Source: Hyphomicrobium sp. | GTDB lineage: Bacteria; Pseudomonadota; Alphaproteobacteria; Rhizobiales; Hyphomicrobiaceae | Direction: 5' to 3' | DNA length: 64,000 nt | Assembly (NCBI RefSeq): GCF_003987855.1 | Contig: NZ_RXIZ01000007.1 | Location: 256,477 to 320,476 of the forward strand | Part shown: piece after piece, positions 24,878-34,642 of the stretch | Layout of the letters: every line of letters begins with the position of its first letter | How positions within the stretch are numbered: position 1 is the stretch's first letter | Position numbers and translations under genes: made by a program | The notes under the pieces: generated by a model | Told to the model about the DNA's origin: nothing | The model's database searches: none | Seen by the model: the letters and a program-made list of their open reading frames with translations, nothing else

Positions 24878-27511
24878 GTGCCGCGTAAAGCCACCGACAA
24901 GCCGCCGCAAAAGCTTCGCCAGACCAAAGCCAGGGCGAAAGAGAAACCGCGCAACGCTGCCCTCGTCGCGCCAACGCCGGAGAAGAAATCCCGCACTTCG
25001 AAAGCCGTTCCTGCCTCTCAACTGCCGCCTGAGATCGCCGCATGGTTCGCGCGTCGCGGATGGACCCCACGCCCGCATCAGTTGGCGCTGCTGGAAGCAT
25101 CGCGCCAACGCCAGTCGACGCTGCTCATCGCCCCGACCGGCGCGGGTAAGACGCTAGCCGGATTTCTTCCAAGCCTCATCTCGATCCATGAGGGCAAGCG
25201 CAAGAAAACGGGTGCGGGCCTCTACACACTCTACGTCTCGCCGCTGAAAGCGCTTGCGGCCGACGTTGAACGCAACCTCACGCACCCGATCGACGAGATG
25301 GGCCTTAAGGTGCGAACCGAAACCCGCACGGGCGATACGTCCGTCGCGCGCCGCCAACGCCAACGCGTAAAGCCGCCGCACATTTTGCTGACGACGCCCG
25401 AGCAGGTCGCGCTGCTGTTGAGCCATCCTGATGCGGGCTATCTTTTCGCCGATCTCGACACGATCATCCTCGACGAACTTCACGCCCTTGCGGCGTCGAA
25501 GCGTGGCGATCTCCTGGCGCTGGATATCGCGCGACTGCGCAAGCTCGCACCGACCGTCATGACGATCGGGCTTTCGGCCACCGTCGCTCACCCCAGCGAA
25601 TTGCGCGGCTACCTCGTCCCGCAAACCGAACCCGAGACGACGACCCATCTCGCAAACGTCGTCACCGTTAAAGGCGGCGCCAAACCCAACATCAAAATCC
25701 TGGAAGCAGAGAACGAAATTCCGTGGACGGGGCACACGGCGCGCTACGCCATGCACGAAGTCTACGATGCGATCCGCGCACACAAGCTCTCGCTCGTGTT
25801 CGTCAACACGCGCATGCAGGCGGAATTCGCGTTCCAGGAACTTTGGCGCATCAACGACGACAGTCTTCCGATCGGCCTCCATCACGGTTCGCTCGACGCA
25901 GCCCAGCGCAAGAAAGTCGAAGCCGCCATGGCTGCCGGCCGCTTGCGCGCGGTCGTCGCCACCTCAACGCTCGATCTCGGCATCGACTGGGGCGACGTTG
26001 ATCTCGTCATCCATCTCGGCGCTCCCAAGGGCGCGAGCCGATTGCTTCAGCGCATCGGCCGTGCCAACCACCGCCTCGACGAACCCTCCGAAGCTCTCCT
26101 CGTGCCCGGCAATCGTTTCGAGGTTCTCGAATGCCGTGCAGCGCAACAGGCCGCGGAAGCGGGAGACCAGGACGCGCAGCTCTCGCGCAGCGGCGCGCTC
26201 GACGTTCTCGCCCAGCACGTGCTCGGCATGGCGTGCGAGGCCCCCTTCGATCCAGACGCGCTTTTCGATGAAGTTCGTTCCGCGCTTCCCTATGCGGGCC
26301 TGACGCGAAATCAGTTCGACCGCACGGTCGACTTCGTCTCCACCGGCGGCTACGCGCTGAGATCATACGAACGGTTCGCCAAGCTTCGCGCCGACGAGGA
26401 TGGCAGGCTCCGCGTCGCCAACCCGCGGATCGCTCAACAGTATCGCCTGAACCTCGGCACGATTGTCGATGCGCCTCACTTGAAGGTCCGTCTGATTTCC
26501 TATCGCGGCGCCAAGAGCGGTGCGCACGCGGGTGGACGCGTGTTGGGCGAGGTCGAAGAATACTTTGCCGAGCAGCTGACGCCCGGCGATACCTTCGTAT
26601 TCTCCGGGCAGATTCTTCGCTTCGAGGGCATCCGCGACACAGAAGTTTTCGTCACCCGCTCGAATTCCCAAGATCCGACCGTGCCAAGTTACGACGGCGG
26701 CAAGTTTCCTCTATCAACGCATTTGGCGCGGCGCGTCCGCGACATGCTTGCGGATCCCAAGGTTTGGTCCGGGCTTCCGAATCCAGTCGCCAACTGGCTT
26801 GAGCTGCAGACGGAGCGTTCCGTCATGCCCGCTCCGGACGAAGTGCTGATCGAAACGTTCCCGCGCGGCAACCGCCACTTTCTCGTCGCCTATCCGTTCG
26901 AAGGCCGCCTGGCCCACCAGACACTCGGGATGCTGTTGACGCGCCGTCTCGATCGGATCGGCGCCCACCCCATTGGCTTCGTCGCCAACGACTACGCGCT
27001 CGCGGTCTGGACTCATGGCGACATCTCTTCACTCATTCAGAACGGCCGCCTGTCGCTCGCCCAACTCTTCGACGAGGACATGCTGGGAGACGATCTCGAC
27101 GCCTGGTTGGCCGAAAGCGCCCTGATGAAACGAACGTTTCGTCTCGCCGCCGTCATCGCCGGTTTGATCGAGCGTCGCCATCCCGGTAAAGTGAAATCCG
27201 GCCGCCAGGTGACGATCTCGACGGACCTGATCTACGACGTGCTCCGCCGCCATGACCCGCATCACCTTCTGCTCGAAGCCGCCTGGGCCGACGCCGCCAC
27301 GGGGATGCTCGATATCAAGCGTCTCGGCGCGTTTCTCGCTCGCATAAAAGACCGAATCAGGCACCAAATTCTCGACCGGGTTTCGCCGCTCGCCGTGCCG
27401 GTGCTGTTGGAGATCGGGGTGGAGCTGGTCTACGGTCGGGATCGTGATGCAGTCTTGCGCGCGGCAGCGGACGAGTTGATACGTGAAGCGACGGGGGACG
27501 AGCAGCAATGA
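24878..27511 (+). CDS. Ligase-associated DEXH-box DNA helicase (Lhr-like)
   Basis: An 877-residue SF2 helicase of the Lhr-related group named for its usual linkage to an ATP-dependent DNA ligase in a DNA repair module. It shows LLIAPTGAGKTLAGFLPSLI (Walker A), IILDELHALAASKRG (DEXH), GLSATVAHPSELR (motif III), LVFVNTRMQAEF (motif IV), STLDLGIDWGDVDLVI (motif V) and SRLLQRIGRANHR (motif VI), followed by the Lhr-type winged-helix and C-terminal domains. The GTG at 24878 is preferred because longer starts overlap pyrD. Its stop overlaps the pdeM start (ATGA). Ligase and nuclease partners are not in the window. Confidence 0.9.
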   Translation: MPRKATDKPPQKLRQTKARAKEKPRNAALVAPTPEKKSRTSKAVPASQLPPEIAAWFARRGWTPRPHQLALLEASRQRQSTLLIAPTGAGKTLAGFLPSLISIHEGKRKKTGAGLYTLYVSPLKALAADVERNLTHPIDEMGLKVRTETRTGDTSVARRQRQRVKPPHILLTTPEQVALLLSHPDAGYLFADLDTIILDELHALAASKRGDLLALDIARLRKLAPTVMTIGLSATVAHPSELRGYLVPQTEPETTTHLANVVTVKGGAKPNIKILEAENEIPWTGHTARYAMHEVYDAIRAHKLSLVFVNTRMQAEFAFQELWRINDDSLPIGLHHGSLDAAQRKKVEAAMAAGRLRAVVATSTLDLGIDWGDVDLVIHLGAPKGASRLLQRIGRANHRLDEPSEALLVPGNRFEVLECRAAQQAAEAGDQDAQLSRSGALDVLAQHVLGMACEAPFDPDALFDEVRSALPYAGLTRNQFDRTVDFVSTGGYALRSYERFAKLRADEDGRLRVANPRIAQQYRLNLGTIVDAPHLKVRLISYRGAKSGAHAGGRVLGEVEEYFAEQLTPGDTFVFSGQILRFEGIRDTEVFVTRSNSQDPTVPSYDGGKFPLSTHLARRVRDMLADPKVWSGLPNPVANWLELQTERSVMPAPDEVLIETFPRGNRHFLVAYPFEGRLAHQTLGMLLTRRLDRIGAHPIGFVANDYALAVWTHGDISSLIQNGRLSLAQLFDEDMLGDDLDAWLAESALMKRTFRLAAVIAGLIERRHPGKVKSGRQVTISTDLIYDVLRRHDPHHLLLEAAWADAATGMLDIKRLGAFLARIKDRIRHQILDRVSPLAVPVLLEIGVELVYGRDRDAVLRAAADELIREATGDEQQ

Positions 27512-28230
27512 ACATGCTGAAGCCGGAACGCATCGGCCTTGAGGATTTTGCCGATCAGCCCGTCAACATCTGCGGCAAGGCTTTCATCGCTCACAAATTC
27601 GGCGCGCTTTACTGGCCGAGCGAGCGGGCGCTCCTCGTCTCTGATCTCCATCTCGAAAAGGGATCGGCATTCGCTTCGCGCGGTCAGATGCTTCCCCCGT
27701 ACGACACCCGCGACACCTTGCGGAAGCTCGCGATCCTGATCGATCGCTATCAGCCCGAAACGGTCATCTCGCTCGGCGACAGCCTGCACGATTCCGCCGG
27801 CGCGGCACGGATGGATCCCGTCGACATCGAAAGCCTTCATATCCTGCAGGAAGATCGCGACTGGATCTGGATCACGGGCAATCATGATCCCAAGATCGAT
27901 CGCGCCCTCGCGGGCTACGTCATGGAAGAAGTCGTCATCGGCGGCATCACCTTGCGGCACGAACCAAAGACCGGCGCCGCAACGCATGAGATCGCCGGCC
28001 ACTATCACCCCGCCGCGCGCCTCGTATTCCACGGCACCTCGCTCCGTCGCCCGTGCTTCGTCGGCAATCGGCTGCGCCTCGTCATGCCGGCGTTCGGCGC
28101 CTATGCCGGCGGCCTCAACATTCTCGACACTGCCTTCGAGCCCCTGTTCGGCAGCGACGGCCTCGACGTCTGGATGCTCGGCCACGAAGGGCTTTATCCC
28201 GTCGCGCCGCGTCTCCTGCGCGACGATTGA
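27508..28230 (+). CDS. pdeM: Ligase-associated DNA damage response endonuclease PdeM
   Basis: A 240-residue calcineurin-like metallophosphoesterase assigned to the same DNA repair module as the helicase. The metal-binding motifs are all present: LLVSDLHLEKGSAF, VISLGDSLHD, WITGNHDP and IAGHYHPAA. It is translationally coupled to the helicase through an ATGA overlap, which supports joint action. Biochemical evidence for the family is limited, so the endonuclease role is taken from the family name rather than shown here. Confidence 0.88.
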   Translation: MNMLKPERIGLEDFADQPVNICGKAFIAHKFGALYWPSERALLVSDLHLEKGSAFASRGQMLPPYDTRDTLRKLAILIDRYQPETVISLGDSLHDSAGAARMDPVDIESLHILQEDRDWIWITGNHDPKIDRALAGYVMEEVVIGGITLRHEPKTGAATHEIAGHYHPAARLVFHGTSLRRPCFVGNRLRLVMPAFGAYAGGLNILDTAFEPLFGSDGLDVWMLGHEGLYPVAPRLLRDD

Positions 28231-28233
28231 CGT

Positions 28234-29031
28234 TCACGCCGGCCTACGGAAGGCGAACGCGGCAGTAAGTCCGAACCCTGCTGCCATCAGAACGGTGAAG
28301 ACGCCATAGAGCAACGGACGCGTCATCGCCGTCTCGTGAATATACCGCTCGATCCCCTCCCGCTGCAGCATCACGCGGCTATCGTATTGGCCGAGCAGCT
28401 TTCCGTCCTTGAACAGAAACACGTGCGCCGTCAGCGGCGCGACCGGCACGTTGGGAGGCAGTGCGATCGTCGCGCGAAACAGACTGCGCCCGACGAACGA
28501 CACGCCGAAATCCGATTGAACGTAAACGTGCTCATCCTTTTTCAGACCGATGAGCGCTTGCCGGAAAGCCTGCATCTCGGCGGGATCGGTTGCATCGGTC
28601 CGGCTTTGCGACGTCCGCACCATACGCACGTGGTCGAAGCCTATGCCATGCGCGTCGAGCACCGCGCGGTCGGCGATCTCGTCGACTGGCCGCGTCGAAG
28701 CGATCGCATAGTAGCTTGGCACCGACGCAAAGCGCATCGATTGGGTATTGACCCAAATGCCGCCAACGCGCGATTTCATGCGCACCGTAACGGGCGCCGA
28801 AATCCCCTCGACGACCACGATGATGTCGTAGGTTCCGGCTTCCGGCGTCGGCTGCGTGCTATTGCTCACCGCTCCGAACACCAGAATTTCGGTCCCGGTA
28901 AAGCTCGACGTGATTGCGACCTGCCGCGTCGACGCATCCGCTTCGATGCTCTCGTTCGGCACATCAGCGAGGGCCGGGACGCTCAACGCCATCAACATCG
29001 ATAAGCTCAGGCGGAGGAGCGGCCTCATCAT
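28234..29031 (-). CDS. TIGR02186 family membrane-anchored protein
   Basis: A 265-residue protein with a signal peptide (LLRLSLSMLMALSVPALA), a periplasmic beta-rich body and one C-terminal membrane helix (YGVFTVLMAAGFGLTAAFAF). It matches the TIGR02186 family, which is encoded almost always next to a TauE/SafE transporter, as here: its ATG overlaps the stop of the transporter gene by four bases. It probably assists or regulates anion export across the membrane. The function of the family is unproven. Confidence 0.8.
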   Translation of the reverse strand: MMRPLLRLSLSMLMALSVPALADVPNESIEADASTRQVAITSSFTGTEILVFGAVSNSTQPTPEAGTYDIIVVVEGISAPVTVRMKSRVGGIWVNTQSMRFASVPSYYAIASTRPVDEIADRAVLDAHGIGFDHVRMVRTSQSRTDATDPAEMQAFRQALIGLKKDEHVYVQSDFGVSFVGRSLFRATIALPPNVPVAPLTAHVFLFKDGKLLGQYDSRVMLQREGIERYIHETAMTRPLLYGVFTVLMAAGFGLTAAFAFRRPA

Positions 29032-29954
29032 GATGCTCCCGTCGCAGTCGCCAGCGAAAAGACATTCGCGGGCGGCAAGACAAGATCGATCGCCATGCGC
29101 GCAGCGACAAGCAGGATCAAGCCGCCGAGCAGAATCCGGAGATGCTCGCCGCGAAGTTTCTCTCCGACCGCGGTCCCGAACTGCGCCCCGACGACTCCGC
29201 CCACGATGAGAATGAGAGCGAGAACGATATCGACCGTCTTGTTCTCTACCGCATGCAGCACCGTCGCCAGCGCCGCGACGAACACGATCTGGAATAGCGA
29301 CGTGCCGATCACGAGCCCGGTCGGCATCCGCAGGAGATAGATCATCGCCGGTATCAAGACGAAGCCGCCACCGATGCCCATGATTGCCGACATGCAGCCG
29401 ATGAACATCCCGATGATCAGCGGCGGCACGATGCTGATGTATAGCTTCGAGCGAGGGAACCGCATCTTGAGCGGCAAGCCTTCCATCCAGCTATGCTGCC
29501 CGGATCGACGCGTAGCGTGGCCGCCGGTTGCCCGAACGTGCCGCGCAGCGTTGACGCCTTCCACCAGAATGAGCGTGCCGACCACGCCGAGAAACACCAC
29601 GTACATCAGGGAGACGGTGAGATCGAAGTAGCCGAGGTTGCGCAAAAGCTTGACCGCAGCCACGCCCACGTACGTTCCCGTGAGCCCCCCGGCGAGCAAA
29701 ACGATGCCCATCTTGATGTCGACATTGCCGCGCCGGTAGTGCGTGATCGCACCCGACACCGAAGACGCAACGACATGCGATGAGCTGGTCGCCACCGCAA
29801 CCGCCGACGGCACGCCAAGGAATGTCAGGAGCGGCATCAGCAGGAAACCGCCGCCAACGCCGAAAAGCCCGGACAAAAACCCGATGCTCAAGCCGAGTGC
29901 CACGTAAACGACAATCGACACCGACATCTCGGCGATCGGCAGATAAAGGGTCAT
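29028..29954 (-). CDS. TauE/SafE family sulfite/anion exporter
   Basis: A 308-residue inner-membrane transporter of the TSUP family with eight or nine helices and the two characteristic glycine-rich repeats, GFLSGLFGVGGGFLLMPLLT near the N-terminus and GCMSAIMGIGGGFVLIPAMI in the second half. Family members export sulfite, sulfoacetate or related anions. It is the first gene of a two-gene operon with the TIGR02186 protein. Confidence 0.88.
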   Translation of the reverse strand: MTLYLPIAEMSVSIVVYVALGLSIGFLSGLFGVGGGFLLMPLLTFLGVPSAVAVATSSSHVVASSVSGAITHYRRGNVDIKMGIVLLAGGLTGTYVGVAAVKLLRNLGYFDLTVSLMYVVFLGVVGTLILVEGVNAARHVRATGGHATRRSGQHSWMEGLPLKMRFPRSKLYISIVPPLIIGMFIGCMSAIMGIGGGFVLIPAMIYLLRMPTGLVIGTSLFQIVFVAALATVLHAVENKTVDIVLALILIVGGVVGAQFGTAVGEKLRGEHLRILLGGLILLVAARMAIDLVLPPANVFSLATATGAS

Positions 29955-30069
29955 TCTCGCGTCCGAGGCGGCGGGCAGGTCATGGGCGGGAAGTTACTAC
30001 GAGCCATTTCACCTGCAGGGGACACCAATCGCAGCCTTGTCGCAACCCTACTTCGCGATGTAGGCGTGC

Positions 30070-32730
30070 CTAGCCGCTTACCCCATTTTTGGGGTTTTTC
30101 TTCCAGAGTTCGCCCGCGACGACCGCGTCGTTGACCGCCCTGTCGGTTGGAACGAGACGCCAGTTCGAAATCATCGCCTCAGTCTCGGCAATGTCCTGCG
30201 CGGAGAGCTTGCCACGCAGGATGTCACGACGCCGGATAGCATCCGCGTCCCCCCCGCGCGCCGCAAGCGACAGCCACATGAACGCCTGCTTCACGTCACG
30301 ATCGACGCCAAGACCGTTCTCATAGAGGATCGCGAGATTGAACTGGCTGTCCGGAAGACCGCGCTTGGCAGCCTCGCTGAACCAATGCGCTGCCGAAGCG
30401 TAGTCCGGCGAGCGATCCGTCTGGTTGGCGCTCAGCACCGCCAAGTTGTGCATCGACTTGATGTTGCCCTGAGCTGCTGCGCGCTCATAGAGCGCTGCCG
30501 CCTGCTCGCGGTCCGGCTTCAAGCCAAGACCACGCTCGTACAATGTCGCGAGCCGGTACTGCGCTTGCGCGAAGCCCTGATCTGCCGATCGCTGATACCA
30601 TTTGGCGGCGTCCTTGAAGCTCTGCTTCACGCCATGACCTTCGGCAAAGCGCGCGCCGACTTCGAACTGCGCTGAGGCATCGCCGTTTGCGGCTGCCAGT
30701 CGAAGCGACAGCGGCCCGACCGTCGCAGCCGGCATGTCGAGAGGCGCGGAACGGCTGAGACCCGCTTCGGGCTGCTCTCCAGCGCCTTCCTGTTGCTTTG
30801 GCGCCGTGCCTTCCGTCTCAGCTTCGGATGGGACCATCGAAGCCGGAAGCGAAGCCGTCTCCTGCGGGCGTCCCGCGGCGCTACCCAGCTGGCCGGACAT
30901 CGCGGCCATCGCCTGATGCCGCCGCGCTTGCTCGAGTTCGGCCTGCGTCACGGGTTGATCGAGATCGACCGCCACTCCGGTCATCGGCAATGCCGTCCTT
31001 GGCTCCGGTGCAGCATCGTCGTTGGCCGCCGTCTTTTCGCCGTCCGTGGTTCTTACCGGCGCAATGTCGCCGCGCGGGCCACCCGCATCGGGAGCTGCAG
31101 TTTTCCCGTCACCGCCTGGAGAATCCGGCGGCGACGATCTCACAGCATCCGACGCGCCGCCCAAGGAACCTTTGCTGCTCGACACCGAACCCGGCGTCAT
31201 GAGCAGTTCGGCGCTGCGCTTGCCGCCAAAACCAAAGGTGTACCAAAGCGCGGCGAGCGCCAGGAGCACGAGAGCTGCAACGATCATCAGGCGCGGTGAC
31301 GGCGCCGAGGGGCCGAAAGAGTTTTTCGACGTTCCCGATGCCGGACGGATGGGCCGGCTGGGGACCGGTGGCGCGGTCGATGGTCCGGAGATGAACTCAT
31401 CGCCTTCCTTGGCGAGACGCGCCTTGGCCCGGCGAATGTCGGCAACGTAGTCCTGCCGCATCTTCTCGCTGCGCTGCGTCAAGTCTTGCGCCAGCGTATC
31501 TGACCCGAAAGAAGTCGAAATCGGTGGCGGCGAGACTGGATTGCCGGGCGAAGAGTAGTTCGTGTTGCCAAAATCATGCGCGAACGGCGGAGGGTTCGCC
31601 GCCCCGCCGTAAGACTGTTCACTGGGATACATCGACCTTGGCGCGTCGCCGAAGCCCGCGTGTCCCATGTCCAAATCCGACATGAGCGGCGACGGCGAAA
31701 GATCAACCGCATCGATGCGATCGAGAAGGCGAACCATCGCCTGCTGCATGGTGTCGAGGATTGCCGCGGTGTGTTCTCCACCTTGGCGGTGCTCCATCAT
31801 CAACTGCTCAATGAGCGGACGGAGTTCGTCCGCGGCAGCGCTCCTGTCGTCCCCACGTTGGCGCGAGAACCGCTGCGCCGTTTCGTCGGCGACGGCGCGC
31901 GCGATCGCATCGATGTCTGGCGAATTTGTATTCTGGACCGATGCCGCCTGCATGTCCGCTAGTGTTTTTGAAACGGTCGCAAGCTGCGCCTCCAGCGTGT
32001 TGAGGCGATCGAGCTGGTCATTCGTCTTTTCGAGATGATGTACCACCGCTTCCATATGCGCCTCGATCTGGCGCACGGCGGCAAGATCGTCGTGGGTCGC
32101 GACGCCCGCAAAAACTTTCGTGAACTGCCGCTCGAACTGGTCGATGCGCTGACCGAGCACCGAAATCTCGGTTTCGGGTCTGACGTGCGCGAGGGAATGC
32201 TCGATGCCTCGTGCGATCTCGGCGAACCGGCTTTCCAGCCACGCTTCATCGATCGCCGGAGTGCTTTCGCCGTCGTTGCCCGGCGCGGGGCGGTAGACAC
32301 CTGCGAGGGCATCGGCCGATTGCCGGTCCCACGGCTCGTAGAGGTCCTCGGCGGCGGCCGAACCGTGCGAATGCACGCGAGGTCCGCGCGCGACCGGATC
32401 GCTGCCGTAGGCTTGCGGCGCGGCTGCGTCACCAAAATCATCGTTGCTGGCGTCCGCCAACCGATGCGCGAGCGCTCCGATCCCCGCTTCGATCTGAGCA
32501 AACGCGGGAGCGAATTGGGAAGGCACGCGCGGACGCATGAAATCGGCTTCGCGGCTGATCCCGGAAATTCGATCCTGCATCTCATTGAGTGCGGCCGTGT
32601 GGCGGCGGTCGGCGTCCTCGAGCTGCGCCGCAATCGTGTCGAGCATGGATTTGAGTTCGTCACGCCCGTCGCCGGCCGAGGGTTGTTGACCCTCACCGCG
32701 ATAGTCGGCGCTCATTCCAGAATTCGACAT
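30070..32730 (-). CDS. SEL1-repeat membrane protein, PodJ-like architecture
   Basis: An 886-residue protein with a long, largely helical and disordered N-terminal cytoplasmic part rich in coiled-coil segments (HMEAVVHHLEKTNDQLDRLN), one membrane helix near residue 490 (LMIVAALVLLALAALWYTF), a Pro/Ala/Asp-rich periplasmic linker and at least four SEL1 (TPR-like) repeats at the C-terminus, such as AQFEVGARFAEGHGVKQSF and AQYRLATLYERGLGLKPD. This layout is that of PodJ-like polarity and cell-envelope factors, but the usual peptidoglycan-binding end is missing. I take ATG 32730 (GAGGGG upstream) over 32793. Confidence 0.8.
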   Translation of the reverse strand: MSNSGMSADYRGEGQQPSAGDGRDELKSMLDTIAAQLEDADRRHTAALNEMQDRISGISREADFMRPRVPSQFAPAFAQIEAGIGALAHRLADASNDDFGDAAAPQAYGSDPVARGPRVHSHGSAAAEDLYEPWDRQSADALAGVYRPAPGNDGESTPAIDEAWLESRFAEIARGIEHSLAHVRPETEISVLGQRIDQFERQFTKVFAGVATHDDLAAVRQIEAHMEAVVHHLEKTNDQLDRLNTLEAQLATVSKTLADMQAASVQNTNSPDIDAIARAVADETAQRFSRQRGDDRSAAADELRPLIEQLMMEHRQGGEHTAAILDTMQQAMVRLLDRIDAVDLSPSPLMSDLDMGHAGFGDAPRSMYPSEQSYGGAANPPPFAHDFGNTNYSSPGNPVSPPPISTSFGSDTLAQDLTQRSEKMRQDYVADIRRAKARLAKEGDEFISGPSTAPPVPSRPIRPASGTSKNSFGPSAPSPRLMIVAALVLLALAALWYTFGFGGKRSAELLMTPGSVSSSKGSLGGASDAVRSSPPDSPGGDGKTAAPDAGGPRGDIAPVRTTDGEKTAANDDAAPEPRTALPMTGVAVDLDQPVTQAELEQARRHQAMAAMSGQLGSAAGRPQETASLPASMVPSEAETEGTAPKQQEGAGEQPEAGLSRSAPLDMPAATVGPLSLRLAAANGDASAQFEVGARFAEGHGVKQSFKDAAKWYQRSADQGFAQAQYRLATLYERGLGLKPDREQAAALYERAAAQGNIKSMHNLAVLSANQTDRSPDYASAAHWFSEAAKRGLPDSQFNLAILYENGLGVDRDVKQAFMWLSLAARGGDADAIRRRDILRGKLSAQDIAETEAMISNWRLVPTDRAVNDAVVAGELWKKNPKNGVSG

Positions 32731-33077
32731 CTTCCCCTCGAGACGGCGACTTGCTGAGGGTCCGGAGGAACGCACGTTGGGCGGCCGGGACATCGCAAGG
32801 GGTCCGTACCGCGCAAGGCAATGCGATCATGGCGGACGCGGCACAAATCAGCTCAAGAGGAACAATCGGGGCGGGCGAGTAAACGGCGGGTTAAAACACG
32901 TGCCAAATTCTTAAAAATTTCGCTTTCTCAGTGTCTTATTCGAATTAAACTCCGCTTTCTTGCTTCGCCCCGGGTAACGATCGCAACGGCATGATTCGAT
33001 TTCGCTGCCGCATCGGCACCCCTGCCACACTTCACCGCTAAGGCCTGGCGTACCGCGCCATCCCTGGAGGACATCCA
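32731..33077. other. Divergent intergenic region
   Basis: This stretch separates the SEL1 protein gene from the divergent secreted-protein gene and must hold both promoters. It includes an A/T-rich patch (about 32905-32950) that stands out from the surroundings. I see no clear operator or EcfG-type element. Confidence 0.35.
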
Positions 33078-33626
33078 ATGCGCCCCACTGCCAAGCGATC
33101 CGCATTCTTCGGTCTCCTCAGCCTTCCTGTGCTGGCCACGGTTGCGGTTGCAGATCCCGCGAACGACGGCGGCCGTTTTACGATGTCTCCGGTCGAAGGC
33201 GGTTTCCTTCGCCTCGATAAGCAGACGGGCGCAGTCGCGATGTGCGCGAAATCCGCGAGCCAGTGGGCCTGCAAGCCCGTCGATGACCAGACGGCAGACG
33301 GCTCGCTCAGGCGGTCCGGTATCGAGGTGGAAAACCGCGCGCTAAGGGACCGCGTGAAAGAGTTGGAAGATCAGCTCGCATCGCGACCGCCCGGACCGCC
33401 GCACCTCGACGGACCACCGGGCGATGGTCCGGCAGGCTCTCAGCTTCCGTCGGAGGAAGAAGTCGACCAGGCGCTGGATTACATGTCGCGCGTCTACAAG
33501 AAAATTCGCGATCACATCCGCGAACTGGACAAACCCATTCCGCCGAACGAACCGCCTGTGCCGCCGCCGGGAGCGCAACCAGGACCGCCGCCGCCACCAC
33601 CACCCGCACCAAAGGGTTCGCTTTAG
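33078..33626 (+). CDS. Secreted protein with coiled coil and proline-rich tail
   Basis: A 182-residue exported protein of a type common in Hyphomicrobiales but without a known function. It has a signal peptide ending near VAVADP, a short domain with two cysteines (GAVAMCAKSASQWACKPVDD), a short coiled coil (ENRALRDRVKELEDQLAS) and a Pro-rich C-terminus (PPVPPPGAQPGPPPPPPPAP). GGAGG seven bases before the ATG supports the start. The stop overlaps that of the convergent prolyl iminopeptidase by four bases. Confidence 0.7.
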   Translation: MRPTAKRSAFFGLLSLPVLATVAVADPANDGGRFTMSPVEGGFLRLDKQTGAVAMCAKSASQWACKPVDDQTADGSLRRSGIEVENRALRDRVKELEDQLASRPPGPPHLDGPPGDGPAGSQLPSEEEVDQALDYMSRVYKKIRDHIRELDKPIPPNEPPVPPPGAQPGPPPPPPPAPKGSL

Positions 33627-34582
33627 GCGCTCGCGAACTTTCGCGTTGCGCGGATGAGCTCGTGCACGATGCCGGGCTCGGTCATCGCATGGCCGGCGTC
33701 GGCGACAATACGCAGGTCCGCCGGCCAGACCTTGCTCAGCATCACGGCGTTCTTTACCGGCGTCACGACGTCGTAGCGGCCGTGAACGATGACGCCAGGA
33801 ATATCTTTCAACCGTTGCGCCTCGAGAAGAAGCTCGCCATCGCGGCGGAAAAAGCCGCCATTGACGAAATAGTGGCTTTCGATCCGCGCGAACGCCAGGG
33901 CGTACGTGTCGGCACCAAAGCGCGCGACCCGATCCGCCTCGGGAAGCAGTGAGAGCGTCGTGCCCTCCCAGATGCTCCAAGCCCGAGCTGCATTGAGCCG
34001 CAGACTGAGATCGCTCGCTGTGAGACGCCGATAGTAGGCGCCGATCATGTCGTCGCGCTCGGCCGGCGGAATGATGCGCTGGAACTCGGCGAATGCTTCC
34101 GGAAACAACCAGCTGCAGCCCTCCTGGTAGAACCAGCGAAGCTCGGCCTGCGTTAGCAGGAAAATGCCCCGCAGCACCATTGCGCTGACGCGTTCGGGGA
34201 AAGCTTCGGCGTAAGCGAGCGCCAACGTCGATCCCCATGAGCCTCCGAAAACCTGCCAGCGGTTGATGCCCAGCTCGGTACGGATGCGCTCGATGTCGGC
34301 AACGAGGTCGTGCGTCGTATTGTTCTCAAGCGACGCGTTCGGAGTTGACCGGCCGCAACCGCGCTGATCGAACAGAACGATGCGGTAGCGCTCGGGATCA
34401 TGAAATCGGCGCATGGTCGGATTGCAGCCGCCCCCAGGCCCACCATGCAGAATGACGACCGGCGCTCCGTTCGGATTTCCGCACTCCTCGACGTAGAGCG
34501 TGTGTCCGCCGCCCACGGGAAGCCGGTACTCGCGGAACGGCGTAAGGGGCGGATAAAGATCGAGGCGATCACGGATGGTCAT
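33623..34582 (-). CDS. pip: Prolyl iminopeptidase
   Basis: A 319-residue alpha/beta-hydrolase of family S33 that removes N-terminal proline from peptides. It has the hallmark HGGPGGGCNPTMRRFHDP, DQRGCGRSTP, the nucleophile elbow FGGSWGSTLALAYAE, an acid in VIVHGRYDVVTPV and the catalytic His in DAGHAMTE. The length is standard. Cytoplasmic, with no signal peptide. Confidence 0.93.
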   Translation of the reverse strand: MTIRDRLDLYPPLTPFREYRLPVGGGHTLYVEECGNPNGAPVVILHGGPGGGCNPTMRRFHDPERYRIVLFDQRGCGRSTPNASLENNTTHDLVADIERIRTELGINRWQVFGGSWGSTLALAYAEAFPERVSAMVLRGIFLLTQAELRWFYQEGCSWLFPEAFAEFQRIIPPAERDDMIGAYYRRLTASDLSLRLNAARAWSIWEGTTLSLLPEADRVARFGADTYALAFARIESHYFVNGGFFRRDGELLLEAQRLKDIPGVIVHGRYDVVTPVKNAVMLSKVWPADLRIVADAGHAMTEPGIVHELIRATRKFASA

Positions 34583-34642
34583 GGGAGTGCTCTTTATAGC
34601 GCCCCGGCCAAACGAGCAATCACGGCACGAAGTAACACCGGT

